DNA of 64,000 bases from NCBI RefSeq assembly GCF_016863335.1, contig NZ_BOOR01000004.1, positions 62,001 through 126,000 on the forward strand, read 5' to 3'. This stretch comes from Planotetraspora thailandica (GTDB lineage Bacteria > Actinomycetota > Actinomycetes > Streptosporangiales > Streptosporangiaceae). Numbering within the stretch: the first letter of the stretch is position 1; each line of letters starts with the position of its first letter. A program made the position numbers and the translations under genes. The notes below the pieces were generated by a model that was not told where the DNA came from, ran no database searches, and saw only the letters and a program-made list of their open reading frames with translations. This document shows positions 1 to 9,050 of the stretch, in pieces.

Positions 1-20
1 GGACAACCTGTGGACGGAGG

Positions 21-968
21 TCAGGGGATGCGCGAGCCCAGGAGCATCGCCGACGCCGCGACCAGCAGCCCCATGACGACCGCGCCGATGAGGAACCACT
101 GCGTGATCTCCTGATGGACGACCCGGTAGCCGAGGGATGTGCCGATCTGGGCGTAGACGTCCCGCAGTTCGCTGCCCGACTCCGCCTCGTAGGCCCGGCC
201 TCCGGTGCCGTCCGACAACGACTTCAGCGTGGTCTTGTTCACCGGCACCTGGACGGGCCGGTTGTCGATGTTCACCGTGCCGTCCGGCGTGCCGTACGCG
301 ATGGTCGAGATCGGCACCCTGGCGCCCACGGCCGCCTCGATGGCCTCGTTGACCGACCTGCCGGAGGTGTTGTCGCCGTCGGACAGCAGCACGACCGCCG
401 AGGGCGGCGGATCGGTGACGGCCCGCTGGTCGAAGGACCGGATCGAGTCGAGCGAGTTGAACACGGCCTCGCCGATCGCCGTGCCCGGCCTGGTGGACAG
501 GTTGGAGATCGCCGTGGTGACCGCGACGTGGTCGGTCGTCGGAGAGATGACCACGGCCGCCGAGCGGGCGAAGGCGACCACGCCGACGTTGAACCGCTCG
601 GGCAGGTCGTTGACGAACTGCTGGGCCGCCTGCTTGGCCGCGATCAGGCGGGTGGGCGGCACGTCGGCCGACTCCATCGACAACGACACGTCGACCGCGA
701 TCATGATCGTCGCTCGGTCGCGCGGCACCCGGACGGCGTCGGCAGGCCGCGCGGCGCCGAACACGAGCAGGATCATCATGACCAGGAACAACGCCGCGGG
801 AATGTGCCGCCGCCACGCGGGACGTTCAGGCACGACCAGCGACAGCAGCGCCAGATTGGTGAAGCGCACGGTGTAACGGCGGCGGGTGAACTGCACCGCG
901 ACATAACCGGCGACCAGCGCCACGACCAGCGTGAACAGCCACAACCAGCCCGGTGACATGAAGATCAC
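21..968 (-). CDS. VWA-domain membrane protein (BatA-like)
   Basis: A 315-residue membrane protein with a von Willebrand factor A domain. Hydrophobic segments lie at about residues 7-25 and 57-72 before the domain, and a third near the C-terminus at about 290-310. The metal-ion (MIDAS) motif DVSLS is at residues 93-97, and a TRPGTAIG stretch and an LLSDGDN stretch supply the remaining MIDAS positions. This is the architecture of Bat/aerotolerance-type VWA proteins that work with a MoxR AAA+ ATPase and a DUF58 protein, thought to act in assembly or metal insertion of partner proteins. Its start overlaps the end of the DUF58 gene by four bases, so the three genes form one minus-strand operon. 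The client protein is unknown. Confidence 0.9.
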   Translation of the reverse strand: MIFMSPGWLWLFTLVVALVAGYVAVQFTRRRYTVRFTNLALLSLVVPERPAWRRHIPAALFLVMMILLVFGAARPADAVRVPRDRATIMIAVDVSLSMESADVPPTRLIAAKQAAQQFVNDLPERFNVGVVAFARSAAVVISPTTDHVAVTTAISNLSTRPGTAIGEAVFNSLDSIRSFDQRAVTDPPPSAVVLLSDGDNTSGRSVNEAIEAAVGARVPISTIAYGTPDGTVNIDNRPVQVPVNKTTLKSLSDGTGGRAYEAESGSELRDVYAQIGTSLGYRVVHQEITQWFLIGAVVMGLLVAASAMLLGSRIP

Positions 969-1906
969 TTTGCCGCCCCTCTGGAAGCCATGCGCCGCAT
1001 CAGATGTGAGGTGCGCCGCTGGCGGAGCACGAACTGGGCCAGGTCGTACACCCAGTCACGGTCGGTGCGCAGGATCAGGTGCGCCGCGCCGCTGCGGCGC
1101 AGGGCGATCCTGTTCGACTCGCGCTGGGCCGCCGCCGCCCGGGCATACCGCTCGCGCACCTCGCGCGACAGCCGGATGTCGCGGGTGCGCCCCGTCTCGG
1201 GGTCGGTGAGCGTGACCAGGCCGACGTCGGGCAGGTCCAGTTCGCGCGGGTCGACGATCTCCACGGCCAGCACCTGGTGGCGTGAGGCGAGCCGCCGCAG
1301 GGCGGGCTCCCAGACGTAGGGGTCGTCGATGAAGTCGGAGACCACCACCCGCAGCCCGCGCCGCCGGTGCGCGGCGGCCATCATCTCGATCGCCGGGCCG
1401 AGCTCGACCGAGCCGGTGGACGGCGGGGCGTTGATTAGCGACTGGAGCAGGCCGTAGAGCGGCGGCCGGCCAGGGCGGGCCGGATAACGGTGGACGTCCT
1501 CCCCGTGCAGGATGTACGCGCCGAAACGGTCGCCGACCCGGCTGGCCAGGAACCCGATGGCGCCCAGCGCCGCGATGACCAGATCACGCTTGGACACGTC
1601 GGCGGTGCCGAACTCCATGCTGGCCGACAGGTCGGCCAGCGCCCACGTCTCCAGCTCCCGGTCGGCGACGAGGTCGCGCACGTGCGGGGTGGTCGTGCGC
1701 GCGGTGACGGCCCAGTCCATGCGACGCACGTCGTCCTCACCCGGCACGTAGACCCGCGTGTCTCCGAGCTCGCTGCCCGGCCCCGGGATGAGCCCCTGGT
1801 GGGCGCCGTGGAGCAGCCCGTCGAGGCGTCGCACCACGGTGAGCTCCAGGCGCCGCAGCGCGTGTTCCGGCGTGCCGCCGCTCACCGGGGCCCCTGGTTG
1901 TTCCAC
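965..1906 (-). CDS. DUF58 domain-containing protein
   Basis: A 313-residue soluble protein of the DUF58 family. The family hallmark is a stretch near residues 45-65 where PGSELGDTR and YVPGEDDVRRMDW occur, followed by a VWA-like fold in the C-terminal half. It lies between the MoxR ATPase (25-base overlap upstream) and the VWA protein (4-base overlap downstream), the standard MoxR-DUF58-VWA order. Proteins of this family are believed to bridge the AAA+ ATPase and VWA partners in a chaperone-like complex. The sequence gives no indication of the substrate. Confidence 0.9.
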   Translation of the reverse strand: MEQPGAPVSGGTPEHALRRLELTVVRRLDGLLHGAHQGLIPGPGSELGDTRVYVPGEDDVRRMDWAVTARTTTPHVRDLVADRELETWALADLSASMEFGTADVSKRDLVIAALGAIGFLASRVGDRFGAYILHGEDVHRYPARPGRPPLYGLLQSLINAPPSTGSVELGPAIEMMAAAHRRRGLRVVVSDFIDDPYVWEPALRRLASRHQVLAVEIVDPRELDLPDVGLVTLTDPETGRTRDIRLSREVRERYARAAAAQRESNRIALRRSGAAHLILRTDRDWVYDLAQFVLRQRRTSHLMRRMASRGAAK

Positions 1907-2937
1907 ACGACCAGGGGCGGCGGCACGGCCTGCAGGATGTGCCTGACGACGTTCTCCGCCTCGACCTCGTCGGCCAGCGCGTCGAAGGTGAGCATCAACC
2001 GGTGCGACATCACGTCGACGGCCACGTCGCGCACGTCGTCGGGCAGCAGGTAGTCGCGTCCCCGCAGCAGCGCCAGCGCGCGACCGGCCGCGACCAGCCC
2101 GAGCGTCGCCCGCGGGCTGACGCCGATCTCGATCGTCTCCTCCAGGTCGCGCAGGCCGTACTCGGCGGGGTTGCGCGTGGCCATGACCAGCCGTACGACG
2201 TAGTCGGCGACGAGCTGGTGGACGGACACGGTCTCGGCCCTTTCCTGCAGCCGCAGGAGCCGCACGGGGTCGAGCACGGGCCGGGGCACCGGAGGGCGCA
2301 CGCTCATGCGCTGGAGGATCTCCAGCTCCTCGTGTGCGCTGGGGTGGGCCACCCGGATTTTGAACAGGAAGCGGTCGCGCTGCACCTCGGGCAGCGGGTA
2401 GACGCCTTCGGACTCGATGGGGTTCTGCGTCGCCAGCACGATGAACGGCTTCGGGAGCGGATGCGTGCGCCCGGCGAGGGTGACCTGGCGCTCGGCCATG
2501 ACCTCGAGCAGCGCCGACTGCACCTTGGCGGGGGCGCGGTTGATCTCGTCGGCGAGCAGGAAGTTGACGAACACCGGGCCGAGCTCGACGTCGAACCGTT
2601 CGGAGCTGGGGTGATAGACCCGGGTGCCGACGATGTCGCTCGGCACGAGGTCGGGGGTGAACTGGATGCGGGCGAAGGTGCCGCCGACCACGGTGGCCAG
2701 GGTGGAGGCGGCCAGGGTCTTGGCCACGCCGGGCACACCTTCGAGAAGGCAGTGCCCGCGGGCCAGCAGGGCCACGAGGAGCCGCTCGACCATGTGGTCC
2801 TGGCCCACGATCACCCGCCGGACCTCGTCGAGGGCCTCGTGGAGAAGCCCCAGCTCGCCGCCCGCCGTTCCGGCGTCCGGCTGGGCCGCCACCGCCTTGC
2901 CCGGCTCCGGGTCACTGAGTTCATCGGCAACGCTCAT
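1882..2937 (-). CDS. MoxR family AAA+ ATPase
   Basis: A 351-residue AAA+ ATPase of the MoxR/AAA_3 type. Walker A is GVPGVAKT at about residues 67-74, and the Walker B acidic pair DE is at 130-131 in FLLADEINRAP. The sensor region ATQNPIE follows, and a C-terminal lid domain fills residues 220-340. First gene of the three-gene operon with DUF58 and VWA genes. MoxR proteins couple ATP hydrolysis to maturation or metal insertion of partner complexes, usually with VWA proteins supplying metal-dependent contacts. Start ATG at 2937. The roughly 110 bases between it and the next gene hold no recognisable operator. Confidence 0.93.
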   Translation of the reverse strand: MSVADELSDPEPGKAVAAQPDAGTAGGELGLLHEALDEVRRVIVGQDHMVERLLVALLARGHCLLEGVPGVAKTLAASTLATVVGGTFARIQFTPDLVPSDIVGTRVYHPSSERFDVELGPVFVNFLLADEINRAPAKVQSALLEVMAERQVTLAGRTHPLPKPFIVLATQNPIESEGVYPLPEVQRDRFLFKIRVAHPSAHEELEILQRMSVRPPVPRPVLDPVRLLRLQERAETVSVHQLVADYVVRLVMATRNPAEYGLRDLEETIEIGVSPRATLGLVAAGRALALLRGRDYLLPDDVRDVAVDVMSHRLMLTFDALADEVEAENVVRHILQAVPPPLVVWNNQGPR

Positions 2938-3046
2938 GCACGTTATTCAATCGTGACTCGGCGGGAGAATCCATTTCTCTCCGGAGCCTCACCCCAAATC
3001 CGGGGATCGGGTGCGTAAGGCCATGGATGCCTTCCCTGCGGCGGCC

Positions 3047-4006
3047 TCACGCGGCGGGCAGTACGCCGAGGGTGTGCAGCAGGGTTCTGGTGAGGGGGAT
3101 GCGCTGGTCGGCGTCCCGGTTGCCGGCCTTGATGTCGATGTTCAGAGCGAAGGCGTACACGTGTCCGCCGCGCTCCACCCAACCGACCCACCAGCCCACG
3201 GCGGGCCGGACGGCGTCTCCCCAGCCGGTCTTGGCGTACAACGTGTAGCCGTTCTTCTGCTCGATCTTGAGCAGATCCCGGGTGGTCCGCATGGCCTCCG
3301 GCGAGGCGGGGAGCAGGTCCTGGGCGAGCCGGCTGAGGAAGCCGACCTGCTCGGCGGCGGAGATGCGCAGAGATCCGTCCAGCCAGAATTGCTGGACGGA
3401 CGGACCCATGCGCCTGTTGCCGTAGTCCAGCCGGTCGAGCCACTGCTTCTCCCGTTTCGGGCCGATACGGCGGGCGAGCGTCTGGAAGACGGCCACGTTG
3501 GACACCCGGACGGCGTCGCGCAGGTTCATGTCGTGTTCCCACTCCTTGATCCGCTGCGGCTTGCCGCCGTATGGGATCACCTCGTCGGCGTCGGCCGCTG
3601 CGCCGGTCTCCAGCGCGATCAGGCTGTGAGCGACCTTGAATGTGGAGGCCGGGAGCATGCGCCGCTCCGCGCGTCGCCGATCGACGACCGTCATCCGGCC
3701 TCCCTCCACGTCGAGCAGCGCGAACGTCCCCTCGACGCCCGCCTTGCGGAAGAGTGACCGCAGGTCGTCGCGGACGACGACCTGCGGCTCGGGGTCCGGT
3801 TGAGCCGTCACGCCAGGGGCGTCCGCCTGGGGCGTGGGGCTTGCGACGCCCGACGCCGTACGCTCCTCGGCGGTTCCGGGAGCGGTGCGCGGCGACGTCG
3901 CCGCGCAGCCCGCTCCGCCGGCCAGCGTGGAGATTGTCAGGGCGGCGGCGCCGAGAGCTGTTCGGCGGAGAAAGGGGGACGGATGCCGGTGAATGTGTTG
4001 ATTCAT
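3047..4006 (-). CDS. Class D beta-lactamase-like secreted protein
   Basis: A 319-residue protein with the full set of class D (OXA-type) serine beta-lactamase motifs: STFK at 121-124 (nucleophile Ser121, Lys124), SNV at 169-171, YGN at 195-197, a QFWLDGSLRIS stretch typical of the family, and KTG at 259-261. The N-terminus has RR then a hydrophobic segment ending in Cys34. It looks like a secretion signal and possibly a lipoprotein signal, although the residue at -3 (Gly) is not the usual Leu. A proline/threonine-rich linker (about 35-75) separates signal and enzyme. It is a single gene. The family hydrolyses penicillins and related beta-lactams; the actual substrate here is unproven, and a BlaR-like or peptidoglycan-remodelling role remains possible. 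Confidence 0.87.
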   Translation of the reverse strand: MNQHIHRHPSPFLRRTALGAAALTISTLAGGAGCAATSPRTAPGTAEERTASGVASPTPQADAPGVTAQPDPEPQVVVRDDLRSLFRKAGVEGTFALLDVEGGRMTVVDRRRAERRMLPASTFKVAHSLIALETGAAADADEVIPYGGKPQRIKEWEHDMNLRDAVRVSNVAVFQTLARRIGPKREKQWLDRLDYGNRRMGPSVQQFWLDGSLRISAAEQVGFLSRLAQDLLPASPEAMRTTRDLLKIEQKNGYTLYAKTGWGDAVRPAVGWWVGWVERGGHVYAFALNIDIKAGNRDADQRIPLTRTLLHTLGVLPAA

Positions 4007-4177
4007 CTCTTCTCGGGGGTTGAGGTGAACTCGTCTCGCCGGTGAGCCTAGATCCCGTGGCCGTTCTGAGGCCGCCGATCGACTGGCCGAACTCCCCGCG
4101 GCGGCCTTGATGAACTCTTCTCCCCGATTTGCCCGTCCGCGCGTGGAGCGACGTTCCCGACGGGCCCGTGTGTTTTC

Positions 4178-4948
4178 ATGTGGGTGATGGCCACTCCTCT
4201 GCAGTACGGCGACCCGCCCCGTCTGGGGCCCTTCGTGTTGCAGGCGCGTCTGGGCACGGCGCCGGCCGGGCTCGTCTACCTCGGGCAGGCGCCGGACGGC
4301 CGTGCGGTCTCGGTGGCCGTGCTCACCAGCGGGGCGGCGCTCGACGCCGCGGCCAGGGACCGGTTCGTCACCGCCATCAGGGATGCCGAGCAGCAGCGCG
4401 GCGGGTTCTTCGGCTGGGGATCCTCACTGCTCCACCGGGTGCGCGGGAGGGTCGTCGTCGACGCCCCTCCGGTTCTGGCGTTGCACGACGGGCGCGCGCC
4501 GTGGGTGGCCGTGCCGTACGTGCCTGGCGGGCCCGGCGCGGAACGCTTCCTCGAGCCGGTCATGGTGTCGGGCACGCTCATCGGCGAGCGGCTCGGGCCG
4601 GAGTTCGTGCCGCACTGGCTGGGCGACCGCAACCCGGCGCTTCCCGCTCCGCCTCCGCCCGCGCCTCCGCCGCTGGGCACGCGCCGCTCTGTGGTGCTGG
4701 CCTCGGCGCTGCTGGCCACGCTGACCCTGTTGCTCCTGGTCATGGCATGGCTGCTGGCGTTCCGCGAGGACGACGAGCAGACGCCGGCGCGGCCGCTTCC
4801 TGCCACCAACTTCGTGCCGACGCCGCCCCCCGTGCCGACGTCGCCGGAACCGCGCGAACCGTCGCCGTCCCCCTCGCCGTCCGGCGGGGGGTCGGGAAGC
4901 GGGACGCCGATGCCGCCGTTCGGTGAGGACCCCAACGGAGCCATCTGA
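4178..4948 (+). CDS. Pseudokinase-like single-pass membrane protein
   Basis: A 256-residue protein whose first ~125 residues resemble the N-lobe of actinobacterial Ser/Thr protein kinases: RLGPFVLQARLG is followed by a phosphate-loop-like stretch and LVYLG (about 15-36), and AVPYVPGGPG resembles the hinge. The lysine expected in the VAVK motif is missing (the segment reads VSVAVL) and the whole catalytic C-lobe is absent, so it cannot be an active kinase. A 24-residue transmembrane helix lies at about 171-194, followed by a Pro/Ser-rich tail. It may act as a sensor or scaffold remnant of a receptor kinase. The start is uncertain: ATG at 4178 or 4187, neither with a clear ribosome binding site. 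Confidence 0.72.
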   Translation: MWVMATPLQYGDPPRLGPFVLQARLGTAPAGLVYLGQAPDGRAVSVAVLTSGAALDAAARDRFVTAIRDAEQQRGGFFGWGSSLLHRVRGRVVVDAPPVLALHDGRAPWVAVPYVPGGPGAERFLEPVMVSGTLIGERLGPEFVPHWLGDRNPALPAPPPPAPPPLGTRRSVVLASALLATLTLLLLVMAWLLAFREDDEQTPARPLPATNFVPTPPPVPTSPEPREPSPSPSPSGGGSGSGTPMPPFGEDPNGAI

Positions 4949-5028
4949 CGCACAATGCGGTGACTTTCCGCATTTGCCGGGCCGATACCCTCGGCGTTGC
5001 CAATCGTGACTTCGAGGGGACGCACCAC

Positions 5029-5790
5029 ATGCATGCCGGGGACATCGTGCTCCTGCTCGTCGCCGCGCTGGCCGCCGGCTGGGTGGACGCCGTGGTGGGA
5101 GGCGGAGGCCTGCTGCAGCTTCCCGTGCTGATCCTGGCCGGGCTGTCGCCCGTGCAGGCGCTGGCGACCAACAAGTCGGCCGCCATCTTCGGCACCGCCT
5201 CCGCCGCGGTCACGTATGTGCGGGGCACCAAGCTCGACAAGGGCGTGGCCGTACCGGCGGGAGCCTTGGCCGTGCTGTTCGCGGGGATCGGGGCGGCGTC
5301 GGCCGCGTTGCTGGACGCGTCGGTCCTCAACCCGCTGGTGATGGTGGTGCTGCTCGGAGTCGCCGCATTCGTCACGTTGCGGCCCGCGTTCGGGCGGACG
5401 CCGCAGCCGCATCTGCGCACCCGGGGCCGGGTCGTTGCGGGCGTGGCGGTCGCGGGGGTGGGGATCGCGTTCTACGACGGCATCCTCGGCCCGGGGACGG
5501 GCACGTTCCTGCTCATCGCGTTCACCTCGCTGCTCGGCATGGACTTCGTGAACGCCTCGGCCACGGCCAAGGTGATCAACACGGGGACGAACCTGGGTGC
5601 GCTGATCGTGTTCGGCGTCCAGGGGCACGTGTGGTGGGCGCTCGGGCTCAGCATGGCCGTGTGCAACATCGCCGGCGCCCAGCTCGGTGTGCGGATGGCA
5701 CTGAAACGGGGCGCCGGGTTCGTGCGGATCGTGTTGCTGTGCGTGGTGGTGGCGCTGGTCGCCAAGCTCGGTTACGGGCAGTTCGGCTGA
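5029..5790 (+). CDS. TSUP (TauE/SafE) family membrane transporter
   Basis: A 253-residue polytopic membrane protein of the sulfite exporter TauE/SafE family. It shows the typical internal duplication: GWVDAVVGGGGLLQLPVL in the first half and YDGILGPGTGTFLL in the second. About eight hydrophobic segments are visible. I chose ATG at 5029 because GAGGGGA lies nine bases upstream and the N-terminus then begins directly at the first helix. The longer reading frame from 4960 has no such signal. Family members move small anions such as sulfite, sulfoacetate or organic acids; the substrate is not evident. The 3' end overlaps the convergent MFS gene by 19 bases. Confidence 0.9.
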   Translation: MHAGDIVLLLVAALAAGWVDAVVGGGGLLQLPVLILAGLSPVQALATNKSAAIFGTASAAVTYVRGTKLDKGVAVPAGALAVLFAGIGAASAALLDASVLNPLVMVVLLGVAAFVTLRPAFGRTPQPHLRTRGRVVAGVAVAGVGIAFYDGILGPGTGTFLLIAFTSLLGMDFVNASATAKVINTGTNLGALIVFGVQGHVWWALGLSMAVCNIAGAQLGVRMALKRGAGFVRIVLLCVVVALVAKLGYGQFG

Positions 5791-6986
5791 GCTTCCTCCC
5801 GCACGGCCGTCGTCGCCTCGTGCGTGCGCGGCCGTACGGCGGGAGCGGCGAGCGCGACCAGCAGGGCCAGCAGCGCGGGCAGCAACAGCGCACGGGGGAG
5901 CGTGACCAGTTCCGCCAGGCCGCCGATGAGGACCGGGCCGGTGAGCAGCCCGGTGTAGCCGAGGCTCGCCACGACGGCCAGCGCGCGTCCGGACTGCGCG
6001 GGGTCGCGATGGCCCGCGGCGGAGAAGACCTGCGGAATGATGCAGGAAAGGCCCGCGCCGAACAGCCCGAACCCGATGACGCCCGCCACGGGCGCGCCGA
6101 TCAGGAGGTTGACGGCCAGCCCGGCGGCGGCAAGACCTCCGCAGCAGCGGACGAGGGTGACCGGGCCGAACCGGGCGGCGAGCCGGTCGCCGGCCACCCG
6201 CCCGGCGGTCATCATGATCGAGAAGGCGGCGTAGGCGGCCGCGGCGAACCCGGCGGAGGAGCCGAGGTTGTCGCGGAGGTAGACCGAGCTCCAGTCGGCC
6301 GAGGCGCCCTCGCCGACCAGGCAGCAGAAGGCGAGGATGCCGAGGAACAGGGCGCCTTGGGGGAGCTTGCGGGTGCGTTGCGCAGTGGTCTGTGGTCGGT
6401 GCGCCTCGCGGGGGTCGCGCATGGTCCAGTGTGCCGACAGCAGTGAGATTGCCAGGATGACCGCGCCGGCCGCGGCGAACGTGACGGCGGGGCCGACCGC
6501 GAAGTGGGCGAACAGGCCGCCGATCGCCGACCCGGCGAAACCGCCGAGGCTGAAGACGGCGTGGAAGCCGGACATGATCGGCCTGCCGTACGCGCGCTCG
6601 ACCGTGACCGCGTTGGCGTTCATCGCGACGTCGAGCGTGCCGTGGACGGCGCCGAACAGGAACAGGGCCAGCGCGAGCGTGACCAGATTGGGCGCGAACG
6701 CGGGGATCACCAGGACGATTCCCTGCGCGATGCCCATCGGGATCATGATGCGGTCGCTGCCGTAGGTGTCGACGAGGCGGCCGACGACCTGCATGCCGGT
6801 GATGGCGCCCGCGGCGATGCCGAGCAGGGCCAGGCTCAGGAGGCCGTCGGTGAGTCCGAGGCTTTCCTTGAGGGCGGGGATGCGGGCCGTCCAGGTGCCG
6901 AGGGCCATGCCGGACAGGAGGAACATGCCGAAGACGGCGAGACGTGCATGGCGCAGGGACGGCGGGGCGGGGGCGAGTGTCGCCAT
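5772..6986 (-). CDS. MFS transporter
   Basis: A 404-residue, 12-helix major facilitator superfamily protein. The first helix region reads GMALGTWTARIPALKE, and the loop between helices 2 and 3 is GRLVDTYGSDR, a variant of the family loop motif. The sequence resembles the YbjJ-like branch of sugar/drug exporters. Start ATG at 6986. The DeoR-type regulator lies upstream in the same orientation, separated by the repeat array at 7008-7158. Control by that regulator is possible but nothing in the sequence proves it. Confidence 0.9.
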   Translation of the reverse strand: MATLAPAPPSLRHARLAVFGMFLLSGMALGTWTARIPALKESLGLTDGLLSLALLGIAAGAITGMQVVGRLVDTYGSDRIMIPMGIAQGIVLVIPAFAPNLVTLALALFLFGAVHGTLDVAMNANAVTVERAYGRPIMSGFHAVFSLGGFAGSAIGGLFAHFAVGPAVTFAAAGAVILAISLLSAHWTMRDPREAHRPQTTAQRTRKLPQGALFLGILAFCCLVGEGASADWSSVYLRDNLGSSAGFAAAAYAAFSIMMTAGRVAGDRLAARFGPVTLVRCCGGLAAAGLAVNLLIGAPVAGVIGFGLFGAGLSCIIPQVFSAAGHRDPAQSGRALAVVASLGYTGLLTGPVLIGGLAELVTLPRALLLPALLALLVALAAPAVRPRTHEATTAVREEAQPNCP

Positions 6987-7007
6987 GGGGCGGGCTCCAA
7001 GCGAGAG

Positions 7008-7158
7008 TGCATGATCACGCGGCGGGCTCGTGCAGGTAGGCGGGGATGTCCGCGAACTTCTGCATGATCACGGAGGGCAGCGGTGCAGGTGGGCGGGCGT
7101 TTCGGCGAACTTCTGCATGATCACGAACAAGGGGGGCGGGCGAGGTTCTGCATGATCG
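7008..7158 (+). repeat. Intergenic 53-bp-period repeat array A
   Basis: Three copies of the core TGCATGATCAC end at 7018, 7071 and 7124, exactly 53 bp apart. The second and third copies carry the full box CGAACTTCTGCATGATCAC, and each has GCAGGT starting 39 bp before the end of the core (7032 and 7085). The first copy has only the core and abuts the start of the MFS gene. A fourth, imperfect copy (TTCTGCATGATCGC) ends about 34 bp later, next to the stop codon of the DeoR-type gene. The same unit recurs near 27.0 and 52.3 kb. Function unknown. Confidence 0.85.
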
Positions 7159-7168
7159 CGCGGAGGGG

Positions 7169-7930
7169 TCAGCGGGTGGTGCGGACGGTCACACCTGCGG
7201 CGGTCAGGGCGTCGAACTGGTCGCGGGGGATGCCGTCGTCGGTGACGACCATGTCGAGGCGGTCGAGCGCGCAGACCGCGCCGAAGGCGGTGCGGGTGAA
7301 CTTGCCGGAGTCGCAGGCCACCACGACCCTCCGGGCGGAGGCGATGGCCGCCTGCTTGATGGCGACCTCCGGCAGGTCGTGGGCGGTCAGGCCGTGCTCG
7401 GCGGAAAGGCCGCAGCAGCCGATGACGGCGGTGTCGAAACGCAGCGCCCTGATGGAGGTCTCGGTGAGCGGGCCGACGAAGTTCATCTCCCCTTGCCGCA
7501 CCTCGCCTCCAGGTAGGACGAGGCGGATCCTGGGGGCGCCCGCCAGTTCCTGCGCCGCCTGAAGGGCCAGCGGGAGCACGGTCAGGCGGCGGTCGCGCAC
7601 CGCCCGGGCGACTTCCAGGGCGGTCGTGCCGCCGTCGAGCAGGACGGCCTCGCCGTCGGCGAGCAGGCTTGCCACCTCGGCGCCGATGCGCTGCTTGGCC
7701 TCGACCGCTTCACGCTCGCGAACGCCGAAAGGCGGTTCCTCGCCGCGCAGCAGCAGGCTGATGGCCCCGCCGCGCACGCGCCGCACGACGCCTTGCTGGG
7801 CGAGTTCGTCGAGGTCGCGGCGGATGGTCATCTCCGAGACGCCGTGCAGGGAGGCGAGCTCGGTCACCGAGACGCTGTCGGACGACCTGAGCTCGTTCAT
7901 GATGGCGCGGATTCTGTCGGCACTTTCCAC
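7169..7930 (-). CDS. DeoR/GlpR family transcriptional regulator
   Basis: A 253-residue regulator with an N-terminal DeoR-type helix-turn-helix (SVTELASLHGVSEMTIRRDL) and the C-terminal sugar-phosphate-sensing DeoRC domain (LLDGGTTALEVARAV, PGGEVRQGEMNFVGP, IGCCGLS). Such proteins repress sugar or sugar-phosphate utilisation genes until a phosphorylated sugar binds. I set the start at GTG 7930 (VESADRIR): this is where the family's N-terminus normally begins, and a longer frame would run into the divergent gene at 8002. It is followed on the same strand by repeat array A and the MFS gene. Confidence 0.9.
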   Translation of the reverse strand: MESADRIRAIMNELRSSDSVSVTELASLHGVSEMTIRRDLDELAQQGVVRRVRGGAISLLLRGEEPPFGVREREAVEAKQRIGAEVASLLADGEAVLLDGGTTALEVARAVRDRRLTVLPLALQAAQELAGAPRIRLVLPGGEVRQGEMNFVGPLTETSIRALRFDTAVIGCCGLSAEHGLTAHDLPEVAIKQAAIASARRVVVACDSGKFTRTAFGAVCALDRLDMVVTDDGIPRDQFDALTAAGVTVRTTR

Positions 7931-8001
7931 GCGTTCATTTGAACACGGCAGATGTGCGATAGCAAATAAATCTACAATGTAAAGGTGGCAGACTGGTTCG
8001 C

Positions 8002-8982
8002 ATGCGCGCGAGCCGGTTGTTATCCCTCCTCCTGCTCCTGCAGACCCGCGGCAGGATGACGGCACCCGAGCTGGCCGCCGAGCTCGAGGTGTCGGTCCGC
8101 ACCGTCTATCGCGACGTGGAGGCGTTGTCGGCGGCCGGCGTGCCGGTGTACGCCGACCGGGGGCCGCTGGGCGGATACCGGCTGCTGGACGGCTACCGCA
8201 CCCGGCTGAACGGGCTCACCGCCGAGGAGGCGTCCGCGCTGTTCCTCGCCGGGCTGCCCGGGCCCGCCGCCGAGCTGGGCCGCGCCGACCTGGCGGCGGC
8301 CGCCGAGCTGAAGGTGCTCGCCGCGCTTCCCCCCGACTCGCGCTCGCAGGCGGCCCGCATGCGTGAACGGTTCCACCTCGACGTGCCCGGGTGGTACCGG
8401 GGGAGTGACGAGGCGCCGTTCCTCATGGACGTGGCCGCGGCGGTGTGGGACGAACGCGTCGTACGGCTGCGCTACCGCCGGTGGGGTCCGGCGGAGGTGG
8501 ATCGGATCGTGCACCCGTACGGACTCATCCTGAAGGGGGGCTCGTGGTATCTGGCGGCGGCGTGCGACGGCTCCGTCAGGACCTACCGGGTGGGCCGCAT
8601 CATCGAGGCCGAGGTGCTGGAGGAGAGGTTCGAACGCGACCCCGGCTTCGACCTGGCCGCGTTCTGGCAGACGTTCGCCGCCGGCTTCGCCGCGCGCATG
8701 TACAAGGCCGAAGCCGTCGTACGGGTCTCGCCGGGAATCGAGGACCTGCTGCGCTACACCATGGGCGCCGACGTGACCGACAAGGCGCTGGCCGACGGGG
8801 TGGCCGGCGCGGACGGGTGGACGACCATCCGCCTGCCGATCGAGTCGGTCACCCATGGCAGGTGGCAGCTCCTGCGGCTGGGGGCGTCGGTGGAGGTGAT
8901 GGGGCCGCCCGAGTTGCGGGCGCTCATGGCCGAGGCCGTCGCCGAGCTGTCGGGCATGTACGGGACTCCTCCGGAATGCTGA
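8002..8982 (+). CDS. YafY/WYL-family transcriptional regulator
   Basis: A 326-residue regulator with an N-terminal HTH_11 domain (MTAPELAAELEVSVRTVYRDVEA, residues ~19-41) and a middle WYL domain (GLILKGGSWYLAAACDG with YRVGRI), followed by a WCX C-terminal extension. WYL proteins sense small ligands or nucleic acids and can be activators or repressors. It is divergent from the DeoR-type gene across 71 bp, in which TACAAT at 7973-7978 could serve as its -10 element; AAAGGTGG lies upstream of the ATG. Its targets are not apparent. Confidence 0.9.
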   Translation: MRASRLLSLLLLLQTRGRMTAPELAAELEVSVRTVYRDVEALSAAGVPVYADRGPLGGYRLLDGYRTRLNGLTAEEASALFLAGLPGPAAELGRADLAAAAELKVLAALPPDSRSQAARMRERFHLDVPGWYRGSDEAPFLMDVAAAVWDERVVRLRYRRWGPAEVDRIVHPYGLILKGGSWYLAAACDGSVRTYRVGRIIEAEVLEERFERDPGFDLAAFWQTFAAGFAARMYKAEAVVRVSPGIEDLLRYTMGADVTDKALADGVAGADGWTTIRLPIESVTHGRWQLLRLGASVEVMGPPELRALMAEAVAELSGMYGTPPEC

Positions 8983-9050
8983 CGTCCTGATTTACTTTGT
9001 ACAGGCGGGGGCTTGTTGCGACGTAATCGCCGATCACAGCAAACAAACCC

